The translations under genes were made by a program, and so were the position numbers. Positions 26,667 through 35,223 of a stretch of DNA of 38,096 nucleotides are shown here, in pieces. The notes beneath the pieces were generated by a model. That model saw only the letters and a program-made list of their open reading frames with translations, searched no databases and had not been told where the DNA came from. Numbering within the stretch: position 1 is the first letter of the stretch; every line of letters begins with the position of its first letter. The stretch covers positions 1-38,096 of the forward strand of contig NZ_RRYT01000039.1 of assembly GCF_006363815.1 (NCBI RefSeq), given 5' to 3'. The DNA is from Thermomonospora catenispora. Its GTDB lineage: Bacteria > Actinomycetota > Actinomycetes > Streptosporangiales > Streptosporangiaceae.

Positions 26667-27297
26667 GTGGTCCTCCAATCCGGCGGCGGAGCCCCGGCGG
26701 ACGTCTCCGGCCGGGTCCGCGATGGGGTGGTGTGAGGGCTTGCGGCCCGCTCATGCCTACCATCCCCGGGCGTCCCGTTATTCCCGCCGTCGACCGCCGC
26801 CTCGCGGAGGCCCGACGCCGGACGCGGCCGAGTCCGGCGTCGGCGGGGCGGTCTTCCGCCGGGCCGGGGCCGGGCCGGGCGGGCGGTCGGATCGCGGGCG
26901 GGCGGCGTCCTCGGGCGTCCGATCCCGGGCGCACGGCCTTCCCGTGGACCTCCTCGCTCCTGCGGGCCGCTCGTCGCGGGACGGCGGCGACGGCCGGGGC
27001 GGCGCCGGTCGCTCTTTGCCGTGGCCGCGCACGAAAAATCACGCCATGGGCACTGGTAAAGCGTCGATTTACATAAACGTGAGATATCACGCATCGGGGA
27101 GGCGGGGGAGGATATGCCGAGGAGGCCGGACGGCGTCGGACCTCGGCGCCGCGCGATCCCGATCCGGCGGACGGCCTCGCCGCGGTCGGAGAGAACGGCG
27201 AATCCGCCGCATGTCCGGCCGCGCGTCCCGCCGGCCGGCCCCGCGCCGCCCCGGCGCGGGACGGCGCGGCCGGAATCGGCCGCCGGGACCCCTCCAA
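26667..27297. other. Gene-free divergent region between the ABC operon and the csp leader
   Basis: About 630 bases of GC-rich sequence without a supportable gene. The only AT-richer island is 27030-27095. Long open frames here have shadow-like compositions (Arg/Pro/Ala) and no ribosome sites. An upstream promoter for the ABC operon should lie here, but none is convincing. Confidence 0.5.
27078..27091. promoter_or_regulatory. Small palindrome in the AT-rich island of the divergent region
   Basis: CGTGA-GATA-TCACG is a 14-base inverted repeat in the middle of the sole AT-rich patch of the region, with further TCACGC copies nearby (27039-27044 and 27087-27092). It could be an operator for a divergent promoter. 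Confidence 0.3.
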
Positions 27298-27363
27298 TTC
27301 ACGCCCGACTGGTGATACGGTGGAGCCGTCGGTTGCAGTCGTAGTTCACGATCGTTTTACAGG

Positions 27364-27402
27364 AACGCCCGCGGACTGATGACGGCGGGCGTTTTGGCTT
27401 TT
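27364..27402 (+). terminator. Terminator-like hairpin in the cold-shock gene leader
   Basis: AACGCCCGC (27364-27372) and its exact inverse (27385-27393) enclose a 12-base loop and run into TTTTGGCTTTT. This is one of the two best intrinsic-terminator shapes in the window. No plus-strand gene lies upstream for over 11 kb, so it is not the end of a coding transcript; it must terminate or regulate a transcript starting nearby. It starts about 128 bases before the csp ATG. Confidence 0.65.
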
Positions 27403-27491
27403 CCGGGACGGTTCGGAAGGCGAGAACGCGCCGCAGCGACCGCACCGGGCCCGCGAGGTGCGGACCCGAGCTTTGCCGCAAGGAGAAAGAC

Positions 27492-27698
27492 ATGCCCCAG
27501 CAGGGCACCGTGAAGTGGTTCAGCGCCGAGAAGGGCTTCGGTTTCATCGCCGTGGACGACGGCGGTCCGGACGTGTTCGTGCACTACTCGGCGATCCAGA
27601 CCTCCGGTTACCGGACCCTCGATGAGAACCAGCGCGTCGAGTTCGAGGTGACGCAAGGCGACCGGGGACCGCAGGCCGACCAGGTCCGTCCCCTGTAA
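27492..27698 (+). CDS. Cold-shock domain protein (CspA family)
   Basis: The 68-residue protein is a single OB-fold cold-shock domain: [20 protein letters not shown] with the RNP1 motif (KGFGFI), DVFVHYSAI with RNP2 (VFVHY), and [17 protein letters not shown]. It binds single-stranded RNA and DNA and acts as an RNA chaperone. AAGGAG lies eight bases before the ATG. It has a long structured leader with a terminator-like hairpin (27364-27402) and its own terminator (27729-27763), so it is monocistronic. Which of the several actinobacterial csp paralogues it is cannot be said. Confidence 0.95.
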   Translation: MPQQGTVKWFSAEKGFGFIAVDDGGPDVFVHYSAIQTSGYRTLDENQRVEFEVTQGDRGPQADQVRPL

Positions 27699-27728
27699 CG
27701 CCTGCAGATGTGACACCTGCGGACGTTC

Positions 27729-27763
27729 CGCCGGGCCCGCGCCGTCCAGGCGCGGGCCCGGCG
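27729..27763 (+). terminator. Terminator after the cold-shock gene
   Basis: Perfect 15-base arms (left arm CGCCGGGCCCGCGCC) around a 5-base loop GTCCA, 30 bases after the csp stop, followed by TGTTCTC. Confidence 0.75.
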
Positions 27764-27772
27764 TGTTCTCCG

Positions 27773-27792
27773 CGACATTCGGCGACATTCGG
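27773..27792 (+). repeat. Tandem 10-bp repeat upstream of hisI
   Basis: The decamer CGACATTCGG occurs twice in direct tandem, one helical turn apart, about 50 bases before hisI. It may be a protein-binding site, or a chance repeat. A possible hisI -10 (CACAAT, 27828-27833) lies downstream. Confidence 0.4.
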
Positions 27793-27840
27793 CGCGGTGA
27801 AGTGCCGAGGCGGAGCGCGGCGACGGGCACAATGGAGGGC

Positions 27841-28221
27841 ATGTCCGAGCGTGAGTCCAAGCTGGACCCGAAGATCGCCGCGCGCCTCAAGCGCGATCCC
27901 AACGGGCTCGTCCCCGCCATCGCCCAGCAGTACGACACCGGTGAGGTGCTCATGCTGGCGTGGATGGACGACGAGGCCCTGCACCGCACCCTGACCACCG
28001 GCCGCGCCACCTACTGGTCGCGCAGCCGCCAGGAGTACTGGGTCAAGGGGGAGAGCTCGGGCCATCAGCAGTGGGTGAAGTCGGTCGCCCTCGACTGCGA
28101 CGGCGACGCCATCCTGGTGAAGGTCGACCAGGTCGGGCCGGCCTGCCACACCGGCGACCGCACCTGTTGGGACGCCGACGTGCTCGACGCCGTCGTCGGT
28201 GAGCGCCCCGAGAACCCTTGA
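27841..28221 (+). CDS. hisI: Phosphoribosyl-AMP cyclohydrolase
   Basis: The 126-residue enzyme opens the purine ring of PR-AMP, the third step of histidine synthesis. The family blocks are all present: [46 protein letters not shown], a DCDGDA magnesium site, and the zinc site CHTGDRTCW. It is the single-domain form, without HisE. The ATG at 27841 gives the usual N-terminus; GGAGGG is only 2 bases before it, which suits a leaderless start (CACAAT seven bases upstream). It lies 12.6 kb from hisF and leads the trp-side cluster; its stop overlaps the next gene by one base. Confidence 0.96.
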   Translation: MSERESKLDPKIAARLKRDPNGLVPAIAQQYDTGEVLMLAWMDDEALHRTLTTGRATYWSRSRQEYWVKGESSGHQQWVKSVALDCDGDAILVKVDQVGPACHTGDRTCWDADVLDAVVGERPENP

Positions 28222-28805
28222 TGGACGTTCGCCGTGAGCGGGCGGGCGCCGTGTCGGCGTGCGCGGCCGGCGCCGGGCTGGTGCTGCTGGCCGCGGGCCG
28301 CCAGTGGGCCTCCGTCCGAGCCCACGGCGCCATCACCCCCATCGATCGGACGCTGACCGGGAACGACCTGACCGGCGCCGTGAGCGCCCTCGGCTGGGCC
28401 GGACTGGCGGCGCTGGCCGCCCTGGTCGCCGCCCGCGGCCGGGCCCGCGTCGCCGTCGGGGCCCTGCTGGTGCTGCTGGGCGCGGCCGCGGCCGCCGCCG
28501 CGGCCGCCGCGGTGCGCCGCCCCCATGTCCTGGCCGCCGCCGAGGAGCGCAGCACGCTGCTGCGGCTGGGCTCCGATCTGGCGGTGACCACCACCGGGTG
28601 GTGGACGGTCGCGGCGACCGGGGGCGTGCTGCTGGCCGCCGCCGGGCTCCTCACCGCGCTGCGGGGGCACCGCTGGCCCGGCATGTCCGCCCGCTACGAC
28701 CGCCCCGGCGCCGGTCGCGCCGCACAGCGGCCCGCCCCCGACGATCCCGCCGGGCTGTGGAAGTCGCTGGACCGGGGCGAGGATCCCACCGCCCGCGACG
28801 AATGA
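28221..28805 (+). CDS. Trp biosynthesis-associated membrane protein (TIGR02234-like)
   Basis: The 194-residue protein has four predicted membrane helices and the family pattern: an early LVLLAAGRQWASV segment, an extracellular DRTLTGNDLTGAVSALGWAGLAALAALVA segment, a long alanine run, and a C-terminal tail with LWKSLDRGEDPT. This family occurs in actinobacterial trp clusters and its function is unknown. Its ATG overlaps the hisI stop (TGATG) so the two are coupled. In related clusters trpE normally precedes it; here hisI does. The stop overlaps a 45-codon ORF as ATGA. Confidence 0.85.
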   Translation: MDVRRERAGAVSACAAGAGLVLLAAGRQWASVRAHGAITPIDRTLTGNDLTGAVSALGWAGLAALAALVAARGRARVAVGALLVLLGAAAAAAAAAAVRRPHVLAAAEERSTLLRLGSDLAVTTTGWWTVAATGGVLLAAAGLLTALRGHRWPGMSARYDRPGAGRAAQRPAPDDPAGLWKSLDRGEDPTARDE

Positions 28806-28939
28806 CCCCGCTGACCCCGCTCGTGATCCCGCTCGTGACTCCGCTCGGACCGATGACGCCCATGACGCATCCGGGAGCACTGATGGCCGTCGACCACGAC
28901 GCGGCCCGGGCCGCCGGGCCGACCGCGGGCCGCCCATGA
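28802..28939 (+). CDS. Candidate 45-aa Thr-Pro-Leu-repeat ORF, overlapped at both ends
   Basis: The frame begins at 28802 with ATG overlapping the preceding stop (ATGA). It ends at 28939 with its TGA overlapping the next start (ATGA at 28936-28939). The product starts MTPLTPLVIPLVTPLGPMTP, an imperfect repeat of T/I-P-L, followed by a hydrophilic second half. The DNA shows direct repeats of the CCGCTCGTGA type that can expand by slippage. Its exact fit between two genes suggests it is translated as part of the coupled operon. It has no recognisable domain and could also be an expendable spacer. Confidence 0.45.
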   Translation: MTPLTPLVIPLVTPLGPMTPMTHPGALMAVDHDAARAAGPTAGRP

Positions 28940-29601
28940 CCGAGTCCGCCGGCGGGCTGGTCCTGATCGCCGAACACGACTCCGGCGTGGCCGAGCTGGT
29001 CCGCCGCTATCTGACCCGCGCCGGATACGACGCCGAGATCGAGCTCGACACCGCCCGCGCCGCGGCCGCCACGGCCCGGCTCCGCCCCGACGCGGTGGTC
29101 CTCGACCTGTCCACCGCCGCCTCGCCCGGGGAGCTGTACCGCCGGGTCCGCCAGGCCGCCGGAGACGCCCCCGTGGTGTGCGTCGTCGCCGCCGGGCAGC
29201 CCGCGCCGGCCGGCGAACGGGACGCGGCCGTGCTGACCCGTCCGTTCGGGCCGCGGGTCCTGGTGGACGCCGTCGCCCGGGCGCTGCGCGGCCGGGACGG
29301 CGAGGGGGAGGCCCAGGTGCTGCGCGCCGGCTCCGTGGTGCTGGACCCCCAGTCCCGCACCGTCACCGCCGGGGACCGGCCGGTCGCCCTGACCGCCACC
29401 GAGTTCGACCTGCTGCGGTTCCTGATGGGCCGACCGGGGCGGGTGTTCACCCGCGAGCAGCTGCTGGAGGCGGCCTGGGAGCCGGGGGCCAGCGCCGGCA
29501 ACCGCACCGTCGACGTGCACATCGCCCAGCTGCGCGCCAAGCTCGGCGAGGCCAGCCCCATCCGCACCGTCCGCGGCGTCGGCTACGCCGTCGACGCCTG
29601 A
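28936..29601 (+). CDS. Atypical OmpR/PhoB-family response regulator
   Basis: The 221-residue protein has an N-terminal receiver domain (residues 8-117) and a winged-helix DNA-binding domain (about 128-220, ending TVRGVGYAVDA) of the OmpR type. The receiver keeps the phosphoacceptor D57 (VVLDLST). It has lost other signature residues: the acidic pair has His14 (AEHD), the switch Thr/Ser is Ala85-86 (VVAAGQ), and the invariant Lys is Arg102 (TRPF). It may thus act without phosphorylation. No histidine kinase gene is adjacent. Coupling to the upstream ORF and its place in the trp cluster suggest control of amino acid genes, which is inference. Confidence 0.88.
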   Translation: MTESAGGLVLIAEHDSGVAELVRRYLTRAGYDAEIELDTARAAAATARLRPDAVVLDLSTAASPGELYRRVRQAAGDAPVVCVVAAGQPAPAGERDAAVLTRPFGPRVLVDAVARALRGRDGEGEAQVLRAGSVVLDPQSRTVTAGDRPVALTATEFDLLRFLMGRPGRVFTREQLLEAAWEPGASAGNRTVDVHIAQLRAKLGEASPIRTVRGVGYAVDA

Positions 29602-29701
29602 GGGGCGCGCCGGGACCGGTCTCGGGCCTCCTGCGGGCCTCTTCGGGGCCGTCGCCGCGGGCGGGCCCGGCGCGGCGCCGTCGGGACGACCGTCGGACCC
29701 G

Positions 29702-29707
29702 TACGCT
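29702..29707 (+). promoter_or_regulatory. Leaderless -10 element of the DUF2752 gene
   Basis: TACGCT is followed by six bases and the ATG at 29714, without a ribosome site. The gap after the regulator stop (29602-29701) is otherwise GC-rich and featureless. Confidence 0.45.
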
Positions 29708-29713
29708 GGGACC

Positions 29714-30142
29714 ATGACGCAGGTCGGCGCGACCCGTACCGGGGGCGTGGGACGCAGGCTGCTGGGGCCGGCCGCGGTGCTCGGCGCCGTCGCCGCCGGG
29801 ACGACCTGGGTCGCCCTGGTCGATCCGCACGAGCCGGGGCGTTATCCGACCTGCCCGCTGCTGTGGGCCACGGGGCTGTACTGCCCGGGATGCGGCGCGC
29901 TGCGCATGGTGCACGAGCTGGCGCACGGCCGGCTCGACGCGGCCCTGGGGCTCAATCCGCTGCTGTTCGCGCTGCTGCCGGTGTTCGGTTACCTGTACGC
30001 GCGCTGGGTCGTGCTGTCGGTGCAAGGGCGGCCGATGAGCTCGCGGTTGCTGCGGCCCGCGGCGGTCTACACGCTCCTGGCGCTGGTGATCGTGTTCTGG
30101 GTCGTCCGGAATCTTCCGTTCGGGGCGTCCTTGGCCCCGTGA
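29714..30142 (+). CDS. DUF2752 membrane protein
   Basis: The 142-residue protein has three predicted membrane helices and the DUF2752 signature: PTCPLLWATGLYCPGCGALRMVHELAHG, with paired cysteines in CPGCG, then LNPLLFALLPV. The cysteines could bind metal or form disulfides. The family is common near actinobacterial trp genes and has no assigned function. The ATG at 29714 is preceded by TACGCT at six bases. The next gene block begins after an 80-base gap containing a 6-bp hairpin (30153-30170). Confidence 0.85.
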   Translation: MTQVGATRTGGVGRRLLGPAAVLGAVAAGTTWVALVDPHEPGRYPTCPLLWATGLYCPGCGALRMVHELAHGRLDAALGLNPLLFALLPVFGYLYARWVVLSVQGRPMSSRLLRPAAVYTLLALVIVFWVVRNLPFGASLAP

Positions 30143-30192
30143 CGACGGGTCGGGTGACCGGGCCGTCACCGCCGGGGGCTACGATCGGCACG

Positions 30193-30221
30193 TACAGTCC
30201 GCAGACGAGGGGGCCTGACCC
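30193..30221 (+). promoter_or_regulatory. Possible trpC-trpBA promoter and ribosome site
   Basis: A TACAGT hexamer (30193-30198), with a predicted start near 30205, is followed by a strong ribosome site GAGGGGG (30207-30213), eight bases before a GTG at 30222. No clear -35 is seen. Confidence 0.4.
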
Positions 30222-30317
30222 GTGAGCGACGTGACGAGCCGGCAGGCGCGGAACGGAGCCGAGCCGGCGGCGCGCCCGGACGCGGCCGCCGGGCCGCTGG
30301 GGGAGGAGGCCGCGTGA
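30222..30317 (+). CDS. Candidate 31-aa ORF coupled to trpC
   Basis: The GTG at 30222 has a strong ribosome site (GAGGGGG). The frame ends at 30317 with its TGA overlapping the trpC start as GTGA. The product starts [12 protein letters not shown] and is Ala/Pro/Glu-rich with no tryptophan, so it is not a classical trp attenuator peptide. It might deliver ribosomes to trpC. Composition is hydrophilic and no family is recognised. Confidence 0.45.
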   Translation: MSDVTSRQARNGAEPAARPDAAAGPLGEEAA

Positions 30318-31120
30318 GCGTGCTCGCAGAGATCGTGGAAGGCGTCCGGGCCGACCTCGCCGAACGGCAGGCGGCGGTGCCCTTGGAGGCGCTCAAGGAG
30401 AAGGCCGCCGCCGCCCCGCCGCCGCGCGACGCCATGGCCGCCCTGCGCGCCGACGGAGTCAGCGTGATCGCGGAGGTCAAGCGGTCCAGCCCGTCCAAGG
30501 GCGCGCTCGCGGCGATCGCCGACCCGGCCGCGCTGGCCCGTGACTACGAGGCCGGCGGGGCCAAGGTGATCAGCGTGCTCACCGAGCGGCGCCGGTTCGG
30601 CGGCAGCCTGGACGACCTGGCCCAGGTCCGCGCCAACGTCGACGTCCCGGTGCTGCGCAAGGACTTCATCGTCACCTCCTACCAGCTGTGGGAGGCCCGC
30701 GCCTACGGCGCCGACCTGGCCCTGCTGATCGTCGCCGCGCTCGACCAGGAGGCGCTGGTCTCGCTGGTGGAGCGGGCCGAGTCGATCGGGCTGGTCCCGC
30801 TGGTGGAGGTGCACACCGAGGAGGAGGTGGCGCGGGCGTTGGACGCCGGCGCCAAGGTCATCGGGATCAACGCCCGCGACCTGAAGACCCTCAAGGTGGA
30901 CCGGAGCGTGTTCGCCCGGCTCGCCCCCCTGCTGCCCCGCGACGTGGTCAAGGTCGCCGAGTCCGGCGTGCGCGGCCCCCACGACCTGCTCGCCTACGCC
31001 TCCTCCGGCGCCGACGCGGTGCTGGTGGGGGAGAGCCTGGTCACCGGGCGCGACCCGCGCGGCGCCGTGGCCGATCTGGTCGCCGCCGGAGCCCACCCGG
31101 CGCTCCGTCAGGGCAAGTAG
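30314..31120 (+). CDS. trpC: Indole-3-glycerol phosphate synthase
   Basis: The 268-residue barrel enzyme closes the indole ring. Motifs: [15 protein letters not shown] (substrate-binding lysine), [39 protein letters not shown] and [10 protein letters not shown]. It is the stand-alone enzyme, without a fused TrpF, in line with PriA taking that step. The GTG at 30314 overlaps the stop of a 31-codon ORF and has GGAGGAGG nearby. Its TAG stop is part of the -10 hexamer of the next small gene. Confidence 0.97.
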   Translation: MSVLAEIVEGVRADLAERQAAVPLEALKEKAAAAPPPRDAMAALRADGVSVIAEVKRSSPSKGALAAIADPAALARDYEAGGAKVISVLTERRRFGGSLDDLAQVRANVDVPVLRKDFIVTSYQLWEARAYGADLALLIVAALDQEALVSLVERAESIGLVPLVEVHTEEEVARALDAGAKVIGINARDLKTLKVDRSVFARLAPLLPRDVVKVAESGVRGPHDLLAYASSGADAVLVGESLVTGRDPRGAVADLVAAGAHPALRQGK

Positions 31121-31123
31121 GCT
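31118..31123 (+). promoter_or_regulatory. Leaderless -10 element overlapping the trpC stop
   Basis: TAGGCT, whose first three bases are the trpC stop codon, ends six bases before the ATG of the 52-codon ORF at 31130. This gives the trpM-position ORF and trpBA a possible internal promoter. Confidence 0.5.
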
Positions 31124-31129
31124 TTGCCC

Positions 31130-31288
31130 ATGCCCGACGAGCCTTTGTCGACGTCGCCGCGCGGCCGGGTTCGGCCGCGCCGCCCAGAGGGCATGACCGT
31201 CGTGTCCGGCGTCGCGGCCGTGGCGGGGGACGCCGAGCCGCTGCGCGAGCGATGGTGCGCTCATCCGGATCCCGCTCTGCCCGCATAG
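31130..31288 (+). CDS. 52-aa ORF in the trpM position between trpC and trpB
   Basis: The 52-codon ORF (starting [20 protein letters not shown], ending in [11 protein letters not shown]) lies exactly where Streptomyces carries trpM, a small gene reported to modulate tryptophan synthesis and development. I cannot confirm homology from memory, so no symbol is given. The first half is basic, the second ends with a Trp-Cys-His cluster. It has no ribosome site but a TAGGCT six bases before the ATG, so the mRNA would be leaderless. A 46-base spacer precedes trpB. Confidence 0.55.
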   Translation: MPDEPLSTSPRGRVRPRRPEGMTVVSGVAAVAGDAEPLRERWCAHPDPALPA

Positions 31289-31334
31289 CCCGGATAAGCC
31301 ACGCCTTTCACGTTCGACGCACGACAGGACGATC

Positions 31335-32578
<1,244 letters not shown>

Positions 32579-32582
<4 letters not shown>

Positions 32583-33400
32583 GCTCCTCCGTCGCGTTCG
32601 CCAAGGCGCAGGCCGAGGACCGCGCCGCGCTGGTCGGCTACCTGCCCGCCGGCTTCCCCTCCTATCGGGGCGCCATCGAGGCCGCCAAGGCCATGGTCGA
32701 GGCCGGCTGCGACGCCGTCGAGATCGGCCTACCCTACACCGACCCGATGATGGACGGCCCCACCATCCAGGACGCCGTCCACCGGGCGCTGACCGGCGGC
32801 ATCCGCGTCGCCGACGTGCTGCGCACCGTCGAGGCGGTGGCCGCCACCGGCGTGCCCGTCCTGGTGATGACCTACTGGAACCCGGTCGACCGGTACGGCG
32901 TGGAGGCGTTCGCCCGCGACCTGAAGTCCGCCGGCGGCGTCGGGCTCATCACCCCCGACCTCACCCCGGAGGAGGCCGACCCGTGGCTGGCCGCCTCCGA
33001 CGCCCATGACCTGGACCGGGTGTTCCTGGTGGCGCTCAGCTCCACCGACGAGCGCATCGCCAAGATCGTCGACGTGTGCCGGGGTTTCGTGTACGCCGCG
33101 TCGCTGATGGGCGTCACCGGCACCCGCAGCGCCGTGGACACCGGGGCGCCCGGGCTGGTGGAGCGGACCCGCCGGATCCTGGCCCGGCGCGGCCCGGACG
33201 CTCCGACCCTGCCGGTCGGGCTGGGCCTGGGGGTCAGCAACGGGGCGCAGGCCGCCGAGGTCGCCGGCTTCGCCGACGGGGTGATCGTCGGATCGGCGTT
33301 CGTCCGCCGCCTTCTGGACGCACCGGACGAAAAAGCCGGAATCCAGGCCGTTCGGGAATTCGCCGCCGAACTCGCCGAAGGCGTACGTCGCGGCGCGTGA
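32579..33400 (+). CDS. trpA: Tryptophan synthase alpha chain
   Basis: The 273-residue barrel cleaves indole-3-glycerol phosphate to indole, passed to TrpB. The catalytic Glu48 and Asp59 are in [18 protein letters not shown], with LVMTYWNPV, a [12 protein letters not shown] loop and [11 protein letters not shown] at the phosphate site. Translation is coupled to trpB by a four-base overlap. The 128 bases after the stop include a 12-bp GC palindrome (CGCCGGCCGGCG) which may help end the transcript. Confidence 0.97.
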
Positions 33401-33528
33401 ACCGCTCCCGGCGCCGGCCGGCGTGGCAGGATGGGGCCCGCGCCGGCCGCTAACGGTCTCCTTATCGGGGTCCGGTTAGCCTGCGAGCCGCGAGAAGCCG
33501 CCAGGACATCACGGGAGTCGACGCCACG

Positions 33529-34203
33529 GTGGTCACAGACAAGGCCGAGGATCGTCAGAATCGGATCGCGCCGAGCGACGACCCGTCGCCCGGCGGCCCC
33601 GTCCGCTGGACGCCGCCCGTCCTCATCGTGCTGCTCGCGGTGCTGCTGGCGTGGACCGCGTGGGCGCAGATCGGCGAGCGGTGGACCGGCATCGTCGGCG
33701 GCCTGGGGCTGTCGGCGGTGCTGGTCTGGGCCGCCCGCACCGCGCCGGCCGACCAGTGGACCACCGCAGCCGCCCGCGCCGGTCTGGCCGTCGTGCTCGG
33801 CTGGGCGGGCCTGGCCAAGGCCCTCGAGCCGCCGGCGCTGCAGAAACTGGCGGTGGAGGCCTACCAGCTGCTGCCCGAAGGGCTGATCACGCCGGTGGGG
33901 CTGGGCCTGCCGATCCTGGAGATCGTGCTGGCCCTGCTGTTGCTGGCCGGATTCGCCACCCGGCTCGGCGGGGTGCTGTCCGGGCTGTTGATGGTGGTGT
34001 TCATCGCCGGCATCGCCTCCGCCTGGGCCCGTGGTCTGAAGATCGACTGCGGCTGTTTCGGCGGCGGCGGCCAGGTCGCCGATCCGCCCTACCTCAGCGA
34101 GATCGTGCGAGACCTCGGCTTCCTGGCGCTGGCCGCCTGGATCGCCGTGTGGCCGCCCGGCCGGGCGGCGGTGGACCGCAGGCTCGGCCTGTACGAGGAC
34201 TGA
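33529..34203 (+). CDS. MauE/DoxX-type redox-associated membrane protein
   Basis: The 224-residue protein has about six membrane helices and the MauE/DoxX pattern: an AWAGLAKALEPPALQKLAVEAYQLLPE-like first part, LPILEIVLALLLLAGFATRLGG and an RGLKIDCGCFGGGGQV loop, whose Cys-Gly-Cys is likely redox active. MauE-type proteins supply electrons or handle disulfides for exported thioredoxin-like partners, and the next gene encodes one. The start is a GTG at 33529 with GGGAG about 13 bases upstream. A possible -10 (TAGCCT, 33477-33482) lies before it. Physiological partner not proven. Confidence 0.85.
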   Translation: MVTDKAEDRQNRIAPSDDPSPGGPVRWTPPVLIVLLAVLLAWTAWAQIGERWTGIVGGLGLSAVLVWAARTAPADQWTTAAARAGLAVVLGWAGLAKALEPPALQKLAVEAYQLLPEGLITPVGLGLPILEIVLALLLLAGFATRLGGVLSGLLMVVFIAGIASAWARGLKIDCGCFGGGGQVADPPYLSEIVRDLGFLALAAWIAVWPPGRAAVDRRLGLYED

Positions 34204-34298
34204 TCGACCATTCCCTCGGCCGCGGCGGGCGAGACGGGGCTCCCGGACGCGCCCACGGTGCGCCCGTGCGGCCCCGAGCGTTCGGAGGACGACCCACC

Positions 34299-35051
34299 AT
34301 GAGCAAGGCCGAGCGTCATCGCAGCGCTCGTGAGCGGCTGGCCGAACAGCGCCGCCGAGAGGAGCAGCGGCGTCGGCGACTGCGCGCCCTGCTGGTCGGC
34401 GTGGGCGCCGTCGCGGTGATCGCGGTCGTGGCCGCGGCGGTGGTGCTGATCCGGAGCCGCGGCGACGAGGACGCGGTGGCCACCGCCCCGCTCTCCCGGC
34501 AGCCGGACGGATCGGTGGTGATGGCCCAGCCGGGGGTGACCGCTCCGGTGCTGGAGATCTATGAGGACTTCCAGTGCCCGGCCTGCAAGGCGATGGAGAA
34601 GGAGACCGGCACCACCATCAAGAAGCTGGCCGCCGAGGGCAAGGTCAAGGTGGTCTACCGGCCGTTCTCGCTGTTCCGCTCCATGGGCGAGCCGGTCAGC
34701 GGCAACTCGCTGCGGGCGCTGAACGCCTCCCTGTGCGCACCGGCCGACAAGTGGCTGGCCTACCACGACAAGCTGTTCGACGAGCAGGGTCCGGAGAACG
34801 CCAAGGGCTTTGAGAACGCCGACCTCATCAAGTGGGCCGCCGAGGTGGGCATCACCGACGAGGCGTTCGCCGCGTGCGTCGAGGGCACCCAGAGGCAGCA
34901 GCAGATCGACCAGGCCAACGCCGCCGCCGACCGGGCCGGGGTGCAGGGCACCCCGTGGGTGACGCTCGACGGGCGCCGGCTCGGCCAGGACGCCGTCTTC
35001 GACGCCAAGGGCATGCGCAAGGCCGTCGAGAACGCCAAGTCCAAGGCCTGA
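34299..35051 (+). CDS. DsbA-like membrane-anchored thiol-disulfide oxidoreductase
   Basis: The 250-residue protein has a very basic cytoplasmic N-terminus, one membrane helix (residues 29-52) and an outward thioredoxin-fold domain. The active site is C93-P-A-C96 (YEDFQCPACKAM), with cis-proline P219 in GVQGTPWV and an inserted helical domain between. It should introduce or shuffle disulfides in exported proteins. The ATG at 34299 has GGAGGA 10 bases before it. It lies 95 bases after the MauE-like gene, a pairing seen widely in actinobacteria. GC-rich hairpins at 35128-35148 and 35167-35188 separate it from lgt. Confidence 0.9.
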   Translation: MSKAERHRSARERLAEQRRREEQRRRRLRALLVGVGAVAVIAVVAAAVVLIRSRGDEDAVATAPLSRQPDGSVVMAQPGVTAPVLEIYEDFQCPACKAMEKETGTTIKKLAAEGKVKVVYRPFSLFRSMGEPVSGNSLRALNASLCAPADKWLAYHDKLFDEQGPENAKGFENADLIKWAAEVGITDEAFAACVEGTQRQQQIDQANAAADRAGVQGTPWVTLDGRRLGQDAVFDAKGMRKAVENAKSKA

Positions 35052-35223
35052 TCTTCAAGGCCTGGCCGTCGCATCCCGACCCGTCCGCCGTCGGCGCCGG
35101 GGCGGGGCACGCCCTCCGCCCCGGCGGCCGGGCGGGCCGGAGGCCCGGATGAGCGCGCGGGCCGCCGGCCGGCCTTCGCGGACCGGCCGACACGACGGTC
35201 CGAAGGCGGTAACGTCAACGCTC

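Noticed and set aside
26732-27076. 114-codon plus-strand frame in the divergent region
   Set aside because: Arg/Pro/Ser composition, no ribosome site, no hexamer before the start, no domain.
23035-27297. One 1420-residue fused frame covering both ABC genes
   Set aside because: The part upstream of 24822 is a different frame of the first ABC gene and is low-complexity; the two genes overlap by ATGA and are separate proteins.
27298-27321. Possible csp promoter TTCACG / TACGGT
   Set aside because: The spacing is only 12 bases, too short for a normal promoter, so it was not listed.
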